Notes: generated by a model not told the origin, from the sequence alone. Counted from the first letter of the stretch, positions 1 through 8,630 are shown. The stretch is 36,782 nucleotides of DNA from Bdellovibrionales bacterium (GCA_023250815.1 JAHEZZ010000006.1:1-36782), one strand, 5' to 3'. Numbers and translations: made by a program.

Positions 1-1073
1 ACGGGATCACTTTGAGTGTCGGGTTCTGAACAGTAACAGCTTCGCTCAGTGATAGGATTACAATTTCCATTTTTAGTTCTAAAATTTTTAAGAATATCCT
101 CTATTTTATTTGCGTATTTCTCATGGGCAATAACTTGAGCAATGGCAAAGGTGAGAAATACACCTGAGGCAACTGTTTTAACTATTAAAGATGTGACATT
201 GCCTCCTGCTGAGAATCCTCCAGAGGCAGCAGCATAACTAAGAGTTGCGATATAACAAACAGAAGTTGCACCCCAACCATAGGCTTGAATCTTGGCCGTT
301 TTAGATCTTTCCACATGGCTGAGTTTTGCTTTTTCTAATTGGGCAATTTGTTTATGTTCCCCAGGAGAAGCGGCAGTAGCTTGTAAATTATTTTGCGCAG
401 ACATTTGTTGGAACATGGCAATTGCCTCAGTCCCAACCGCAATATATTTGCAATAATCTTTTCTTTCGCCCTTATCATCAGGATTGTTGGGGTCCTTCGC
501 AACGTTGTAAGTATCTCCTATTCCACCAAGGCCAACCACCATGACATAGGCCTTAGAAATCATACCCATGGTCTTGGAACTTATTCCCAGAACATCCCCG
601 TCTGCTTCTTGTCCCGCACAAGCTTTTTGCTTATCGAGATCAGTAGTCTTTATACATTCTGCTTCGTATTCTCTTTGCGCTTTTCCCTCATGATGTTGTT
701 TGCTGATGCCATATTCTCTATCTGTGAGGTTTCCTTTGTTTGGATCGTAGTCTATGGCGGCATTGTCTTGGCGGGAATAATCTCGTTGTGCTCCTGGGCC
801 ACCTTTATGGTTACCGCCTTTGGGGTCATCCGGATTGCCCTGTGCTTGTCCGGGAGTTACCCCCATTGTTGGGGGACTGGAGGGCTTTTGTCCTTCGCCC
901 GGAAGAGCTGTCGGTTGATACCCACCAGTAGGGTTTGTTGTTCCACCACTTGAGGGTTGCCCCGGAAGCGGTGGTGTTTGCTGTCCACCATTGCTTCCAC
1001 CTGGTGGAATTTGGGCAAAGGCCAATTGCTGTATAAATAAAATAATTAAAATTATTTTTTCTAGAGTTTTCAT
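1..1073 (-). CDS. Secreted Gly/Pro-rich protein of unknown function (C-terminus beyond window)
   Basis: The minus strand is open from an ATG at 1073 to the window edge, so about 357 residues are visible and the stop lies before position 1. Residues 1-20 form a signal peptide (positive start, IILIILFIQQ core, cleavage after LAFA, before Gln21). Next comes a low-complexity stretch of about 75 residues rich in Gly, Pro, Gln and Asn. A charged, Cys-containing region follows, and near the end of the visible part there are two Ala/Gly-rich hydrophobic segments (around VCYIATLSYAAASGG and VASGVFLTFAIAQVIA). The visible end is Cys-rich (RSCYCSEP). I recognise no family. Signal peptide and Cys pairs point to an envelope or secreted protein. 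A weak purine stretch (AGGGAT) lies upstream of the ATG. Plus-strand ORFs inside this span are shadows. Confidence 0.75.
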   Translation of the reverse strand, partial: MKTLEKIILIILFIQQLAFAQIPPGGSNGGQQTPPLPGQPSSGGTTNPTGGYQPTALPGEGQKPSSPPTMGVTPGQAQGNPDDPKGGNHKGGPGAQRDYSRQDNAAIDYDPNKGNLTDREYGISKQHHEGKAQREYEAECIKTTDLDKQKACAGQEADGDVLGISSKTMGMISKAYVMVVGLGGIGDTYNVAKDPNNPDDKGERKDYCKYIAVGTEAIAMFQQMSAQNNLQATAASPGEHKQIAQLEKAKLSHVERSKTAKIQAYGWGATSVCYIATLSYAAASGGFSAGGNVTSLIVKTVASGVFLTFAIAQVIAHEKYANKIEDILKNFRTKNGNCNPITERSCYCSEPDTQSDP

Positions 1074-1132
1074 GAATATCTATCCCTAAATTACCGCTTA
1101 CTTAAATTTTAACACTGTCGATCGTGAGTTTT

Positions 1133-1231
1133 TTAAACTTCGGGTAATAATTGATTTATTTGCCCGTCTCTACGTAATTTCAAAATCTTGGATATGGTTG
1201 CCCAATTTATTCCAATGATTTTTGCGGGCAT
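1133..1231 (-). pseudogene. Short HTH-like ORF, possible remnant
   Basis: A 32-codon minus-strand frame starts at ATG 1231 and ends at TAA 1133. It reads MPAKIIGINWATISKIL and then LRRDGQINQLLPEV. The frame stays open 13 codons further upstream before a TAG. The AKIIGINWATISKILKL segment has the spacing and residues of a helix-turn-helix, like the C-terminal HTH of some recombinases or regulators. It lies between two divergent genes, where a full protein would not fit. It may be the last piece of a decayed gene, a true micro-gene, or chance. It overlaps the intergenic region that must carry the promoters of both neighbours. Confidence 0.25.
1141..1166. promoter_or_regulatory. Imperfect inverted repeat between divergent genes
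   Basis: CGGGTAA at 1141 and TTTGCCCG ending at 1166 are near-complementary arms separated by about 11 AT-rich bases. The site lies about 68 bp upstream of the secreted-protein start at 1073 and about 117 bp upstream of the DtxR-type gene. A metal-regulator operator is one possibility, but the repeat also falls inside the short HTH-like frame, so it may be chance. Confidence 0.2.
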
Positions 1232-1282
1232 AAATAGTTGCCGTTTGACACTTGCTAAAGGCCATTGCTAAATGCCCTTCTT

Positions 1283-1852
1283 ATGATTTTTCAAGAAAAA
1301 AAATGGCACGACTCTGATGATCTTTCTCATTCTATGGTCCATTATCTTTTGGCCATCCATAAATTGAAGGATACTAGAGGCTTCGCTCGGGTAACGGATA
1401 TTGCTCGGGAGTTAAAGCTTACGAAAGGCAGTGTTTCAACTGCTCTGAATAATCTGAAAAAGAAAAATTTGATTAAAGAAGAGGATGATTGCAAGTTTTT
1501 GCTTTTAACTGAAAAGGGCCATGAGGAAGTTCATCGTATTTTATCTTCCCGTACTTTGCTTTTTTATTTCCTGAGAGATTTTGTTGGAGTTTCAGAAGAA
1601 ACAGCGCTTAAAGATTCTTGTTCAATGGAACATTTAATGAGTTCCGAAACGAGTGAAAAATTTTTTGAATTCATGAAGGATTTGGCCTGTACTTGTGAGA
1701 AAATGGAAGCGAGCAGTAACCCTTTAAACTATAAGTTTAGGACGACTCTAGATTTATGTCATTACCCTTCAATCTCGCAGTTTTTAGAAAAACAAGTTGG
1801 CGATGGGCCTATGATTACCGGGGGAGATTTTCATCCCCATGCCGAAAAATAA
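1283..1852 (+). CDS. DtxR/MntR-family metal-dependent transcriptional regulator
   Basis: About 189 residues from ATG 1283; an in-frame TTG at 1265 is an alternative start. The N-terminal winged helix follows the family pattern: SMVHYLLAIHKL, then ARVTDIARELKLTKGSVSTA as the helix-turn-helix, then LLLTEKGHEEV as the wing. The dimerisation and metal-binding part keeps the SCSMEHLMS stretch, in which Cys, Glu and His match the metal ligands of DtxR/MntR proteins. Members sense Fe2+ or Mn2+ and usually repress uptake genes. There is no C-terminal SH3-like domain, so it resembles the shorter MntR-like forms, although about 60 residues follow the metal-binding helix. A five-codon frame MPFL-stop (1272-1286) ends on the ATGA of the start. 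The next gene overlaps this one in another frame. Targets cannot be read from the window. Confidence 0.85.
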   Translation: MIFQEKKWHDSDDLSHSMVHYLLAIHKLKDTRGFARVTDIARELKLTKGSVSTALNNLKKKNLIKEEDDCKFLLLTEKGHEEVHRILSSRTLLFYFLRDFVGVSEETALKDSCSMEHLMSSETSEKFFEFMKDLACTCEKMEASSNPLNYKFRTTLDLCHYPSISQFLEKQVGDGPMITGGDFHPHAEK

Positions 1853-2598
1853 TTTTTTTATTTTTTATAATGATTCTTGGCACTAGCGCCTTCTCTCAAG
1901 AAATGAATAATTGGTATTTTTGTTTTAGAAAAGAAACCTCTCTTCAAGAAGTGCAGGCTTACCTTAGTCCCTATCTGCTTTTAAAAGATAAAATTTATGA
2001 AAATACCGATGACAATTGCTTGCAGATTAATTTATCGGATTATCGCAAAGAGCTTTTTGAAAAACAACTACGTCGAAATTTTTTTATAAAAGACATATAC
2101 AAAGAAACAAATTCTAAAATCACCGTCGATTCACCCGGGGCCATGGGGCAATGTTCATTAGAGTTTACAATAAAAGGCAAGTCGGCGAATCAAAGTAGCG
2201 AGACATCTGCACATGTTGATAATGATGCAGTCTTAACGGCTTCAAAAAAAGAAACAAATAATGTAGTTATTAGCAACAGTCAAATTTTAGTTTTAAGTGG
2301 AAAATCGGCAAGCATTCAATGGGAAGGTAAAAATATTTTTGTCACTTGTATTACAAAAGGTCAAAATCAAGCGGAATTGAGTTTTGCTCTCAATGATTCC
2401 AAAATAAAAAATAGCAAGTCCATTTCTTCTTCAGTCAATATTTATGAAGGACAAGAGTTGAATGTGGGAAGTGTACTTGCTGATATTAATGGCACTGATT
2501 CTAAAATATCTACTGATGTAGGTATCGATATAGTTAAATCTCAAGAGAATCAGAACTTGTCCTATTTCATTATTCTTAAAAAAATTATTTGGAATTGA
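1756..2598 (+). CDS. Secreted protein of unknown function, start uncertain
   Basis: Frame of up to 280 codons. It contains a signal-peptide-like stretch RKIIFLFFIMILGTSAFSQ followed by a soluble Ser/Asn/Lys-rich region with three Cys residues in the mature part. I recognise no family. The only ATG that includes the whole hydrophobic segment is 1756, which overlaps the regulator gene by 97 nt and gives an odd 30-residue leader. ATG 1870 would leave too short a signal. A better-looking ATG at 1839, overlapping the regulator's stop region, is out of frame. Shortening the T7 or T6 run just after it by one base would give MPKNNFLFFIMILGTSAFSQ, a textbook signal peptide. The gene probably forms an operon with the DtxR-type regulator. 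Its end overlaps the convergent gene at 2585 by 14 nt. Confidence 0.6.
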   Translation: MSLPFNLAVFRKTSWRWAYDYRGRFSSPCRKIIFLFFIMILGTSAFSQEMNNWYFCFRKETSLQEVQAYLSPYLLLKDKIYENTDDNCLQINLSDYRKELFEKQLRRNFFIKDIYKETNSKITVDSPGAMGQCSLEFTIKGKSANQSSETSAHVDNDAVLTASKKETNNVVISNSQILVLSGKSASIQWEGKNIFVTCITKGQNQAELSFALNDSKIKNSKSISSSVNIYEGQELNVGSVLADINGTDSKISTDVGIDIVKSQENQNLSYFIILKKIIWN

Positions 2599-4339
2599 TA
2601 TTAATTTTACTATAAAGTGCGATATCTTTGGCCCCAGTATCGCTCCATGGATTTTGCGTTAGGGCGTAATTAATCCAATTAAGAAGGCTTAGTTTTTCAT
2701 AGTCTGGTAACCACCAATGTCTCATCGGCACAATAATTTTTTGATATCTTGTAGAAAGTGAAAGATCTAATTCTTCGTTTGGTAAATCACTTAAAATATA
2801 ATCAAAACTGGTCAGCTCTTTGTGGCCCAACATAAAAGAATAATTGGGTTCATTAAAAAAGAAATAGCTGGTGGGCCAAACGGTTTCACCCAGGCTTAAC
2901 AATTTGGGTTGTTTTTGGATGGGAAAATCAATTTCATTTTTAATTTTGAATAAAATATTTTCAAAGATATCTGTTGTGTGAACCTGTGAAATAAGTTGAT
3001 TGCTAAAACCTGCTTCAGAAAAATTGCATTTTAGCGCTACCCGGAGAGTGAAAATAAAAGTGATTATTAAAAAATAGCGAAATTTATTTGTTTTAATTAA
3101 TTTTAAATCATTTAAATAAAATGCCACAAAGAACAAACCAAAAAAGAGTGGGTAGATTGCCAGCCAAGGAACTCTTTCACCTAAAAAACTGTATGTGAAG
3201 AGAAATGCCCAAAATGAATAATTTAAAAATGCCAAGATTTTTAGCCGTTTTCTAATTAGCAAAATTGAGGATATTACTCCGTTTATAAAAATTAATATAA
3301 AAAAATAAATGTCTGCGGGTATTTTAAATTTACTCCATTGCCAAAAAGATCCACTGGAAAAATTAAAACTTTTTACCAATGGATAACACAAGGCCATCAA
3401 AGCAAGAGAGCTTATCCAAAACCATTTTAATTTCTTATTAGGGCCCAAATAGAGATGAATGCTACAAGATAGAATTGTTATAAAAAAAACAAAATCATAA
3501 GAGCTCAAAATTAATGTTTGGAAGATAAATGGCCCTGGAATTCTTTCTTTTTGATGTTGAGCGAACCAATAAGTAAATCCGCTGGTAAACATATTTTGAT
3601 AAAGTCCATCGGCCCATCGCAGGCCTCCTGTGTACAGATAGATAAATAACATAATATTTAGACAGGTTGCTAAGATAGCTCCTAACTTGCCATGGATAAA
3701 TATATTTTTGATTTGAATAAAAAATGATTCGGATTTATTTGATTCAAATAAATAGTCAATAAAAATAAAGGCAAAAAATAGCACGGGGTGAATGTAGGCA
3801 CTTTCTTTTATTGTAAAGGGTAAAAGTAATAAGTTGGTGATGGCAAATGCCTTAGTGCTTTCTTTTTTTCCAATAAAGGCAAGGACGCCAATCAGGAATG
3901 TGAGAATCATTAATCCATCTTCTCTCAAAAAACGGCCCCAATAAATCAAAGAAGGAGAGAGCGAGAGAAAAGTTAATAATAGCAAGAAGGCCCGGGGATT
4001 TAAATGACGATAAAAACTAAAAGGGAAAAAAAGGAGAAGGGTAGAAAGGGTTGCTGGCAACATTCTGGCGGCAAATTTGCTTATGCCAAATAATTCGTAG
4101 AAAAAGGGGATGAGATGATAAAGAAGAGGGCCGTGTAACATGGGATCATATTTATAAAATAGAATTTGCGGATTTTGAAACATATGTTTTCCATATAGGG
4201 CATGGAGGGATTCATCATGATGAAAAGGTCTGATGTCGAGCTGTAACCAGCGAAGAAGAAGCCCGCATAAAAGCAAAATAAATATAAATACTAACTGGTT
4301 TTTAGTAAAATATGTTTTAAAGTCATTAATCCAAGTCAT
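2585..4339 (-). CDS. Agl23-like polytopic membrane protein (GT-C fold, TIGR03663 type)
   Basis: 584 residues with a dozen or so hydrophobic segments. The first periplasmic loop carries RPFHHDESLHALYGKHM at about residues 37-53, the acidic motif of GT-C type membrane glycosyltransferases, followed by GPLLYHLIPFFYELFG. This pattern matches the family named flippase activity-associated protein Agl23. These proteins are thought to transfer or handle sugars on lipid carriers at the membrane; the exact substrate is unknown. The C-terminal 130 residues form a soluble periplasmic tail. The start at 4339 overlaps the upstream FAD gene by 14 nt, so the two are co-translated. With the GT2 enzyme further upstream, the trio looks like a small cassette for adding a sugar to a lipid or envelope glycan. 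Confidence 0.7.
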   Translation of the reverse strand: MTWINDFKTYFTKNQLVFIFILLLCGLLLRWLQLDIRPFHHDESLHALYGKHMFQNPQILFYKYDPMLHGPLLYHLIPFFYELFGISKFAARMLPATLSTLLLFFPFSFYRHLNPRAFLLLLTFLSLSPSLIYWGRFLREDGLMILTFLIGVLAFIGKKESTKAFAITNLLLLPFTIKESAYIHPVLFFAFIFIDYLFESNKSESFFIQIKNIFIHGKLGAILATCLNIMLFIYLYTGGLRWADGLYQNMFTSGFTYWFAQHQKERIPGPFIFQTLILSSYDFVFFITILSCSIHLYLGPNKKLKWFWISSLALMALCYPLVKSFNFSSGSFWQWSKFKIPADIYFFILIFINGVISSILLIRKRLKILAFLNYSFWAFLFTYSFLGERVPWLAIYPLFFGLFFVAFYLNDLKLIKTNKFRYFLIITFIFTLRVALKCNFSEAGFSNQLISQVHTTDIFENILFKIKNEIDFPIQKQPKLLSLGETVWPTSYFFFNEPNYSFMLGHKELTSFDYILSDLPNEELDLSLSTRYQKIIVPMRHWWLPDYEKLSLLNWINYALTQNPWSDTGAKDIALYSKININSK

Positions 4340-5708
4340 GGCGTTTTATCCTTAAAATTGTTTCTTCTTTTTTATTTAAAATAAAATCGGCCCACTCTAC
4401 TCCTTGCATAAAAGAGTGGTCTTGATTACTGACTTCATATTTCCAGCCGCCAAATCTTCCCCTTGAATAGATATTCATTTTTTCCAGAGAAGAAATGATT
4501 AGATTTAGTGTATTATCTCGATCAGTACTTGGAGTAGGATAGCCATATTTGGCAGTGTACATCCAAGTTGAAACAATATTTTTTAGATCTTCTTGCTTTA
4601 GAATTTTGCTATTTATCAACCCATTAATGACTTCTTCAACCAGCATAGTTGAATCAATCTTTTTGAGTGTCGAAGAACTTGTTTCTGTCATAAGGGAAAA
4701 ATATTTTTTAATATCAGGAACATTATATTGGCTGTAATTTGAAAAAACCGTGACGCGGTAAAAAGGAGAATTGGATTCAGGAAAATACATCCAGCATTTA
4801 TCGGCAAGTGATTTTGGAGTAAATCCTTTTAATCCTATACCTACAATATGAGAAGAAGAATATAATAACTTTTGTGATTCATCGACAATCGTTTGATTTA
4901 TTGGTGTAACTATTTTTCCAAGCTCACTGACTGGCATAGTGCTAAGGATTTGATCGTAAGAAAAATTTCCGTGATTCGTTTTTAGTAATTTATTATGATG
5001 ATCAATTTCATATATTTTTGTATTTAATTTAATTTTTTGATATCCCACGAGCGCTGCCACATTCTTCCATATGGCGCCAGTCCCGCCTTTTAGGGGAAAT
5101 TGAAAGGTATTATTGGGGCCCCAGGAAATATCATCACGCATAAGTTTAATGTTTTCTTTGATGCGCTCAATGTTTACGCTTGCAACTCGTTCGCTTACCC
5201 AAGAATAATTTAACATTTTTGGTGGATAGGCCCAGACTTTAAAGTTGTAGGGAAAGAAAAAATGTTTTGCCATTCCTTCTCCAAAACTTTTTAAAATCCA
5301 ATCCTCAAAATTATTAATGGGATTTGAACAAGTATCAAGATTTTCAAGCCCTCTTAAGCATTCATCACGAACAATTTTTGGAAGTCGGTGAATATTATTT
5401 TGCAAAGGATAAGGAACAAAAAGGTCATTCATCCAAACCCAAGAGCTTCTTTCATGTGATAACCAATTTTCTTTTGAGATTGCCTTTAACATTACATTAT
5501 CGAAATAAGGATAATGTGAAAATTGAACATGTCCGCCAACATCCCAAGTAAAACCTTTTTCATCTAGAAAACTGGTAGCAAGTCCGCCGTAATAATTTTC
5601 TTTTTCTAGGATTATAAAGTCGTGGCAATTATTTTCTTTTAAAAAATAGGCGGCACCAAGACCAGTAGGGCCACTTCCTATAATTATTTTTGAAAACTTA
5701 TGGGCCAT
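4326..5708 (-). CDS. FAD-dependent oxidoreductase, protoporphyrinogen oxidase/UDP-galactopyranose mutase-like
   Basis: 460 residues. The N-terminal Rossmann motif IIIGSGPTGLGAAYFL (G11, G13, G16) binds the FAD ADP moiety. It is followed by the acidic strand end ILEKE and by YYGGLATSF, where the second glycine pair contacts FAD. This layout is that of the amine-oxidase/NAD(P)-binding-8 superfamily that includes protoporphyrinogen oxidase, carotenoid desaturases and UDP-galactopyranose mutase. Gene order (GT2 just upstream, no gap, and Agl23-like just downstream, overlapping) makes a nucleotide-sugar or lipid-linked sugar substrate more likely than a tetrapyrrole. There is no transmembrane segment, so it is probably cytoplasmic. 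The substrate is not deducible from sequence. Confidence 0.75.
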   Translation of the reverse strand: MAHKFSKIIIGSGPTGLGAAYFLKENNCHDFIILEKENYYGGLATSFLDEKGFTWDVGGHVQFSHYPYFDNVMLKAISKENWLSHERSSWVWMNDLFVPYPLQNNIHRLPKIVRDECLRGLENLDTCSNPINNFEDWILKSFGEGMAKHFFFPYNFKVWAYPPKMLNYSWVSERVASVNIERIKENIKLMRDDISWGPNNTFQFPLKGGTGAIWKNVAALVGYQKIKLNTKIYEIDHHNKLLKTNHGNFSYDQILSTMPVSELGKIVTPINQTIVDESQKLLYSSSHIVGIGLKGFTPKSLADKCWMYFPESNSPFYRVTVFSNYSQYNVPDIKKYFSLMTETSSSTLKKIDSTMLVEEVINGLINSKILKQEDLKNIVSTWMYTAKYGYPTPSTDRDNTLNLIISSLEKMNIYSRGRFGGWKYEVSNQDHSFMQGVEWADFILNKKEETILRIKRHDLD

Positions 5709-6479
5709 TTATTCACTCGATATAAATTTAAAATGGATTAATTGTTTTAAACTTTTAAAACAAACTTTTAAAAGCTTGAAGTTCATGATTGACACTTTTC
5801 CCGTGGCCCTTCTTTTATGAGTAACTACAATTCCCTGCTTACATTTCTCTGGAAATTTTGAAAGTGCAAGAATTGTAATAAAAATATTAGGGGCAAATAA
5901 TGTTGACGGTAAATGTTTTAGGATTTTTTTAAGGGCATTAATTTCCATAAGGCGAAAAGGAATGTTAGGGTCGAATGTATTTAAATTGAAAAAAATTTTA
6001 ATAAGTATTCTCATAATGCTTGAAATAATTAATCTATTTGGAGCATCGTGCCTGACTTGGCGATGGCCAAAAATGAAATGATAGTCATTGCAGAATGGCC
6101 ATAATTTAAAAAAGTCTTGAGATATGAACTGGTCATCGCTGTCGATCTGAAAAATAAATGATCTCTGTTTTTCATCATTTAGAAGAATGGCCTTTTGAAT
6201 GCCTGTCATGATGGCCGCCCCATGACCTCCGTTTTTTACATTGAGTATAATTAATTTAATAGAGGAATTTTTTTGCTCTTCTTCTAAGTTTTTTAATATC
6301 TGAGACGTTTGATCTGTTGAGCCATCGTTGATTATTATAAAACTAATTTTGATATTGAGAGGAGATAGTGCTGTCATCCAATCAATTAGTACTTTTTTAA
6401 TACAATCTTGTTCGTTATAAACTGGCATGACCAAAAATAGTTGAGAAACTGATTGAGTAAAATGCATTTCGACCGACAA
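5709..6479 (-). CDS. Family 2 glycosyltransferase
   Basis: 256 residues with a GT-A fold signature: LFLVMPVYNEQDCIKKVL at the N-terminus, IIINDGSTDQTSQIL for nucleotide binding, NGGHGAAIMTGIQKA, and FQIDSDDQF as the DXD-like metal/UDP site. The pattern resembles dolichol-/polyprenyl-phosphate sugar transferases (DPM1-like), without the C-terminal membrane pair found in some relatives. It probably loads a sugar onto a lipid carrier for the downstream membrane protein. TTG 6479 is preferred as start because AGGA lies 8 nt upstream; the in-frame ATG at 6467 has no ribosome site. The FAD gene follows directly (stop 5709, start 5708). A TATAAAAT box read on the minus strand, inside the flanking repeat element near 6515-6522, could be its -10. 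Confidence 0.85.
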   Translation of the reverse strand: MSVEMHFTQSVSQLFLVMPVYNEQDCIKKVLIDWMTALSPLNIKISFIIINDGSTDQTSQILKNLEEEQKNSSIKLIILNVKNGGHGAAIMTGIQKAILLNDEKQRSFIFQIDSDDQFISQDFFKLWPFCNDYHFIFGHRQVRHDAPNRLIISSIMRILIKIFFNLNTFDPNIPFRLMEINALKKILKHLPSTLFAPNIFITILALSKFPEKCKQGIVVTHKRRATGKVSIMNFKLLKVCFKSLKQLIHFKFISSE

Positions 6480-6517
6480 AAAAATCGTCCTTTTAGCAGT
6501 TATGAGCTAAATTATTT

Positions 6518-6576
6518 TATACCCTTCGTAGTACTGAGTTTTTCGTACCGGAAAACTCAAATGTGATGAGTATAAC
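6518..6576 (+). repeat. Palindromic repeat element, locus A (single unit)
   Basis: The unit starts TTATACCCTTCGTAGTACT and ends GTGATGAGTATAA. The core hairpin at 6536-6558 has arms GAGTTTTTC and GGAAAACTC (one G-T wobble) around loop GTACC. ATAC at the left end pairs with GTAT at the right end, so the unit is an imperfect palindrome. It aligns base by base with the second unit of the element at 18162. It lies between divergent genes, ending 30 bp before the M3 peptidase start. Confidence 0.7.
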
Positions 6577-6605
6577 ATGTTTTTTTTAATCTTAAGGATA
6601 ATTAA

Positions 6606-8630
6606 ATGAGTATACTTTTGGCCGATAAATTTCATACCCCATTTGAAACCATTCCTTTTAATCTAATAAAAAATGACATGTATTTACCTGCAATAAAAGA
6701 GGCCATTTTAAATGCTAAAAAAAATATAGAAAAAATAAAAAGCAATCTTGATCGCCCAACTTTTAAAAATACTTTTGAGGCATTAGATGAATGTTCTTCT
6801 CAGATTGATTTAATTTCCGGTCTTTTTTTTAATTTGCATAATGCAGAAAGTTCACCAGAACTACAAAATATTGCTAAAGATTTTTCTCCCCTTTTGACGG
6901 AGTTTTCCAATGATGTAACTTTGGATGCTTTATTATTTCAAAAAATTAAAACAGCTTTTGATCAAGGAGTTGCCCATTTGGGATCAGAAGAAAAAATGTT
7001 GGCGGAAACAAAATACAAGGGGTTTATACGAAATGGTGCTCTTCTTAATGATACTGACAAAAATAAATTAAGAGAAATTGACAACAAATTAAGTAAATTA
7101 GTTTTAGAATTTGGGGATCATGTTTTAGAAGAGACTAATGAATATGTTATGTGGATCGAGAAGAAAGAAGACTTAGAAGGTTTGCCAGCTTCGGTTATTG
7201 AAGCAGCAAGTACAACGGCAAAAGAAAAAAATAGGCCAGGCGCTTATGCATTTACATTACAACATCCTAGCTATTTGCCTTTTATGACTTATTCCAAAGT
7301 GAGAGAGCTTAGAGAGCAGCTTTTTATTGCCAATGCTACACGTGCTTGCAAGGGCGATAAAAATGACAATAAAAATATTATAAAAGAAATTGTTTTCTTA
7401 AGAAATGCACGTGCAAATTTGCTTGGCCATAAAAATCATGCTCAATTTGTCCTTGAAGAGCGTATGGCCTCTTCTCCTGAAAAGGTTGATAGTTTCCTAA
7501 AAGAAATTTTTAATTATGCTTATTCAGTTGCTCTGAAACAATTTGATGAAATGAAGGCCTACGCAAAAAAAATCGATGGCATTACCAATTTTAAACGATC
7601 TGATACGGCCTACTATTCGGAAATGTTAAAAAAAGAATTGTATAATATCGACAATGAAATCTTGCGGCCTTATTTTAAATTAGAGAAAGTTATATCTGGA
7701 GTTTTTTTAGTCGCTAAAAAACTTTATAATTTGGATTTTAAGGAAAATAAATCTATTTCTGTTTACCATTCTGATGTCAAAGCTTACACCGTCGAAAGAG
7801 AGGGCAAGCACGTTGCCATATTTTATGCAGATTTTTTTCCTCGGGAAGGCAAAAGAGCGGGTGCGTGGATGACTTCTTTTAGGGGACAGAAAAATATCAA
7901 TGGAAAAGAATTCAGACCTCATATCTCAATAGTTTGTAATTTTACAAAACCTACAAAAGAATTGCCCTCGTTGTTAACTCTGGAAGAGGTACTTACTTTG
8001 TTTCATGAGTTCGGCCATGCATTACACGGGATACTCGCTAACACAAAATATGAAAGCCTTTCAGGGACTAATGTTTATTGGGATTTTGTAGAATTGCCTT
8101 CTCAGATTTTAGAAAATTGGGTTTATGAAAAAGAATGTTTAGATTTATTCGCCGAACATTATCAAACAAAAGAAAAAATTTCCCAAGACTTAATTGAGAA
8201 AATTAGAAACAGTTCAAATTTTCAAGAAGGCATTGCTACGATTAGACAAATAACTTTAGCGACACTCGATATGGCATGGCATACTGGGCCCCATGATGAT
8301 GCTAGGGTTGAGGATTTTGAAGATAGTGTGATTAAAAACTTTCAATTTCTTCCACTGATACCAGGAACAAATATTAGCTGTTCGTTTTCCCATATTTTTA
8401 ACGGTGGTTATTCTGCTGGCTATTACAGCTACAAATGGGCGGAAGTTTTAGATGCCGATGCCTTTGAGTATTTCAAAGAAAAAGGTGTTTTTAATAAAGA
8501 GGTTGCTAAATCATTCCAAGACCACATTCTTTCAAAAGGAGGTAGTGAGCATCCAATGGATCTCTATCGTAGATTTCGCGGCAAAGATCCTTCGCCATCT
8601 GCTTTGTTAAAGAGGGCCGGGTTGTTATAA
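6606..8630 (+). CDS. M3 family zinc oligopeptidase (Dcp/OpdA-like)
   Basis: 674 residues, the usual length for cytoplasmic M3 peptidases. The thermolysin-like site HEFGHALH is at residues 467-474, with third zinc ligand Glu496 in DFVELPSQ. The context SLSGTN..WDFVELPSQILENW is typical of the Dcp/oligopeptidase A branch, which cuts short peptides in the cytosol after uptake or proteolysis. No signal peptide is visible. AAGGAT lies 9 nt before the ATG. Upstream is a palindromic repeat whose trailing ATG (6577) opens a ten-codon frame MFFLILRIIK whose stop overlaps this start codon, so translation could be coupled. The 3' end overlaps the convergent gene by 6 nt. Together with the M28 peptidase and the opp operon it suggests active peptide nutrition. 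Confidence 0.92.
   Translation: MSILLADKFHTPFETIPFNLIKNDMYLPAIKEAILNAKKNIEKIKSNLDRPTFKNTFEALDECSSQIDLISGLFFNLHNAESSPELQNIAKDFSPLLTEFSNDVTLDALLFQKIKTAFDQGVAHLGSEEKMLAETKYKGFIRNGALLNDTDKNKLREIDNKLSKLVLEFGDHVLEETNEYVMWIEKKEDLEGLPASVIEAASTTAKEKNRPGAYAFTLQHPSYLPFMTYSKVRELREQLFIANATRACKGDKNDNKNIIKEIVFLRNARANLLGHKNHAQFVLEERMASSPEKVDSFLKEIFNYAYSVALKQFDEMKAYAKKIDGITNFKRSDTAYYSEMLKKELYNIDNEILRPYFKLEKVISGVFLVAKKLYNLDFKENKSISVYHSDVKAYTVEREGKHVAIFYADFFPREGKRAGAWMTSFRGQKNINGKEFRPHISIVCNFTKPTKELPSLLTLEEVLTLFHEFGHALHGILANTKYESLSGTNVYWDFVELPSQILENWVYEKECLDLFAEHYQTKEKISQDLIEKIRNSSNFQEGIATIRQITLATLDMAWHTGPHDDARVEDFEDSVIKNFQFLPLIPGTNISCSFSHIFNGGYSAGYYSYKWAEVLDADAFEYFKEKGVFNKEVAKSFQDHILSKGGSEHPMDLYRRFRGKDPSPSALLKRAGLL

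Noticed and set aside
393-953. Plus-strand ORF of 186 codons
   Set aside because: It lies opposite the minus-strand secreted protein, which has a signal peptide and normal codon use, while this one reads as random Cys/Ser/Phe-rich sequence.
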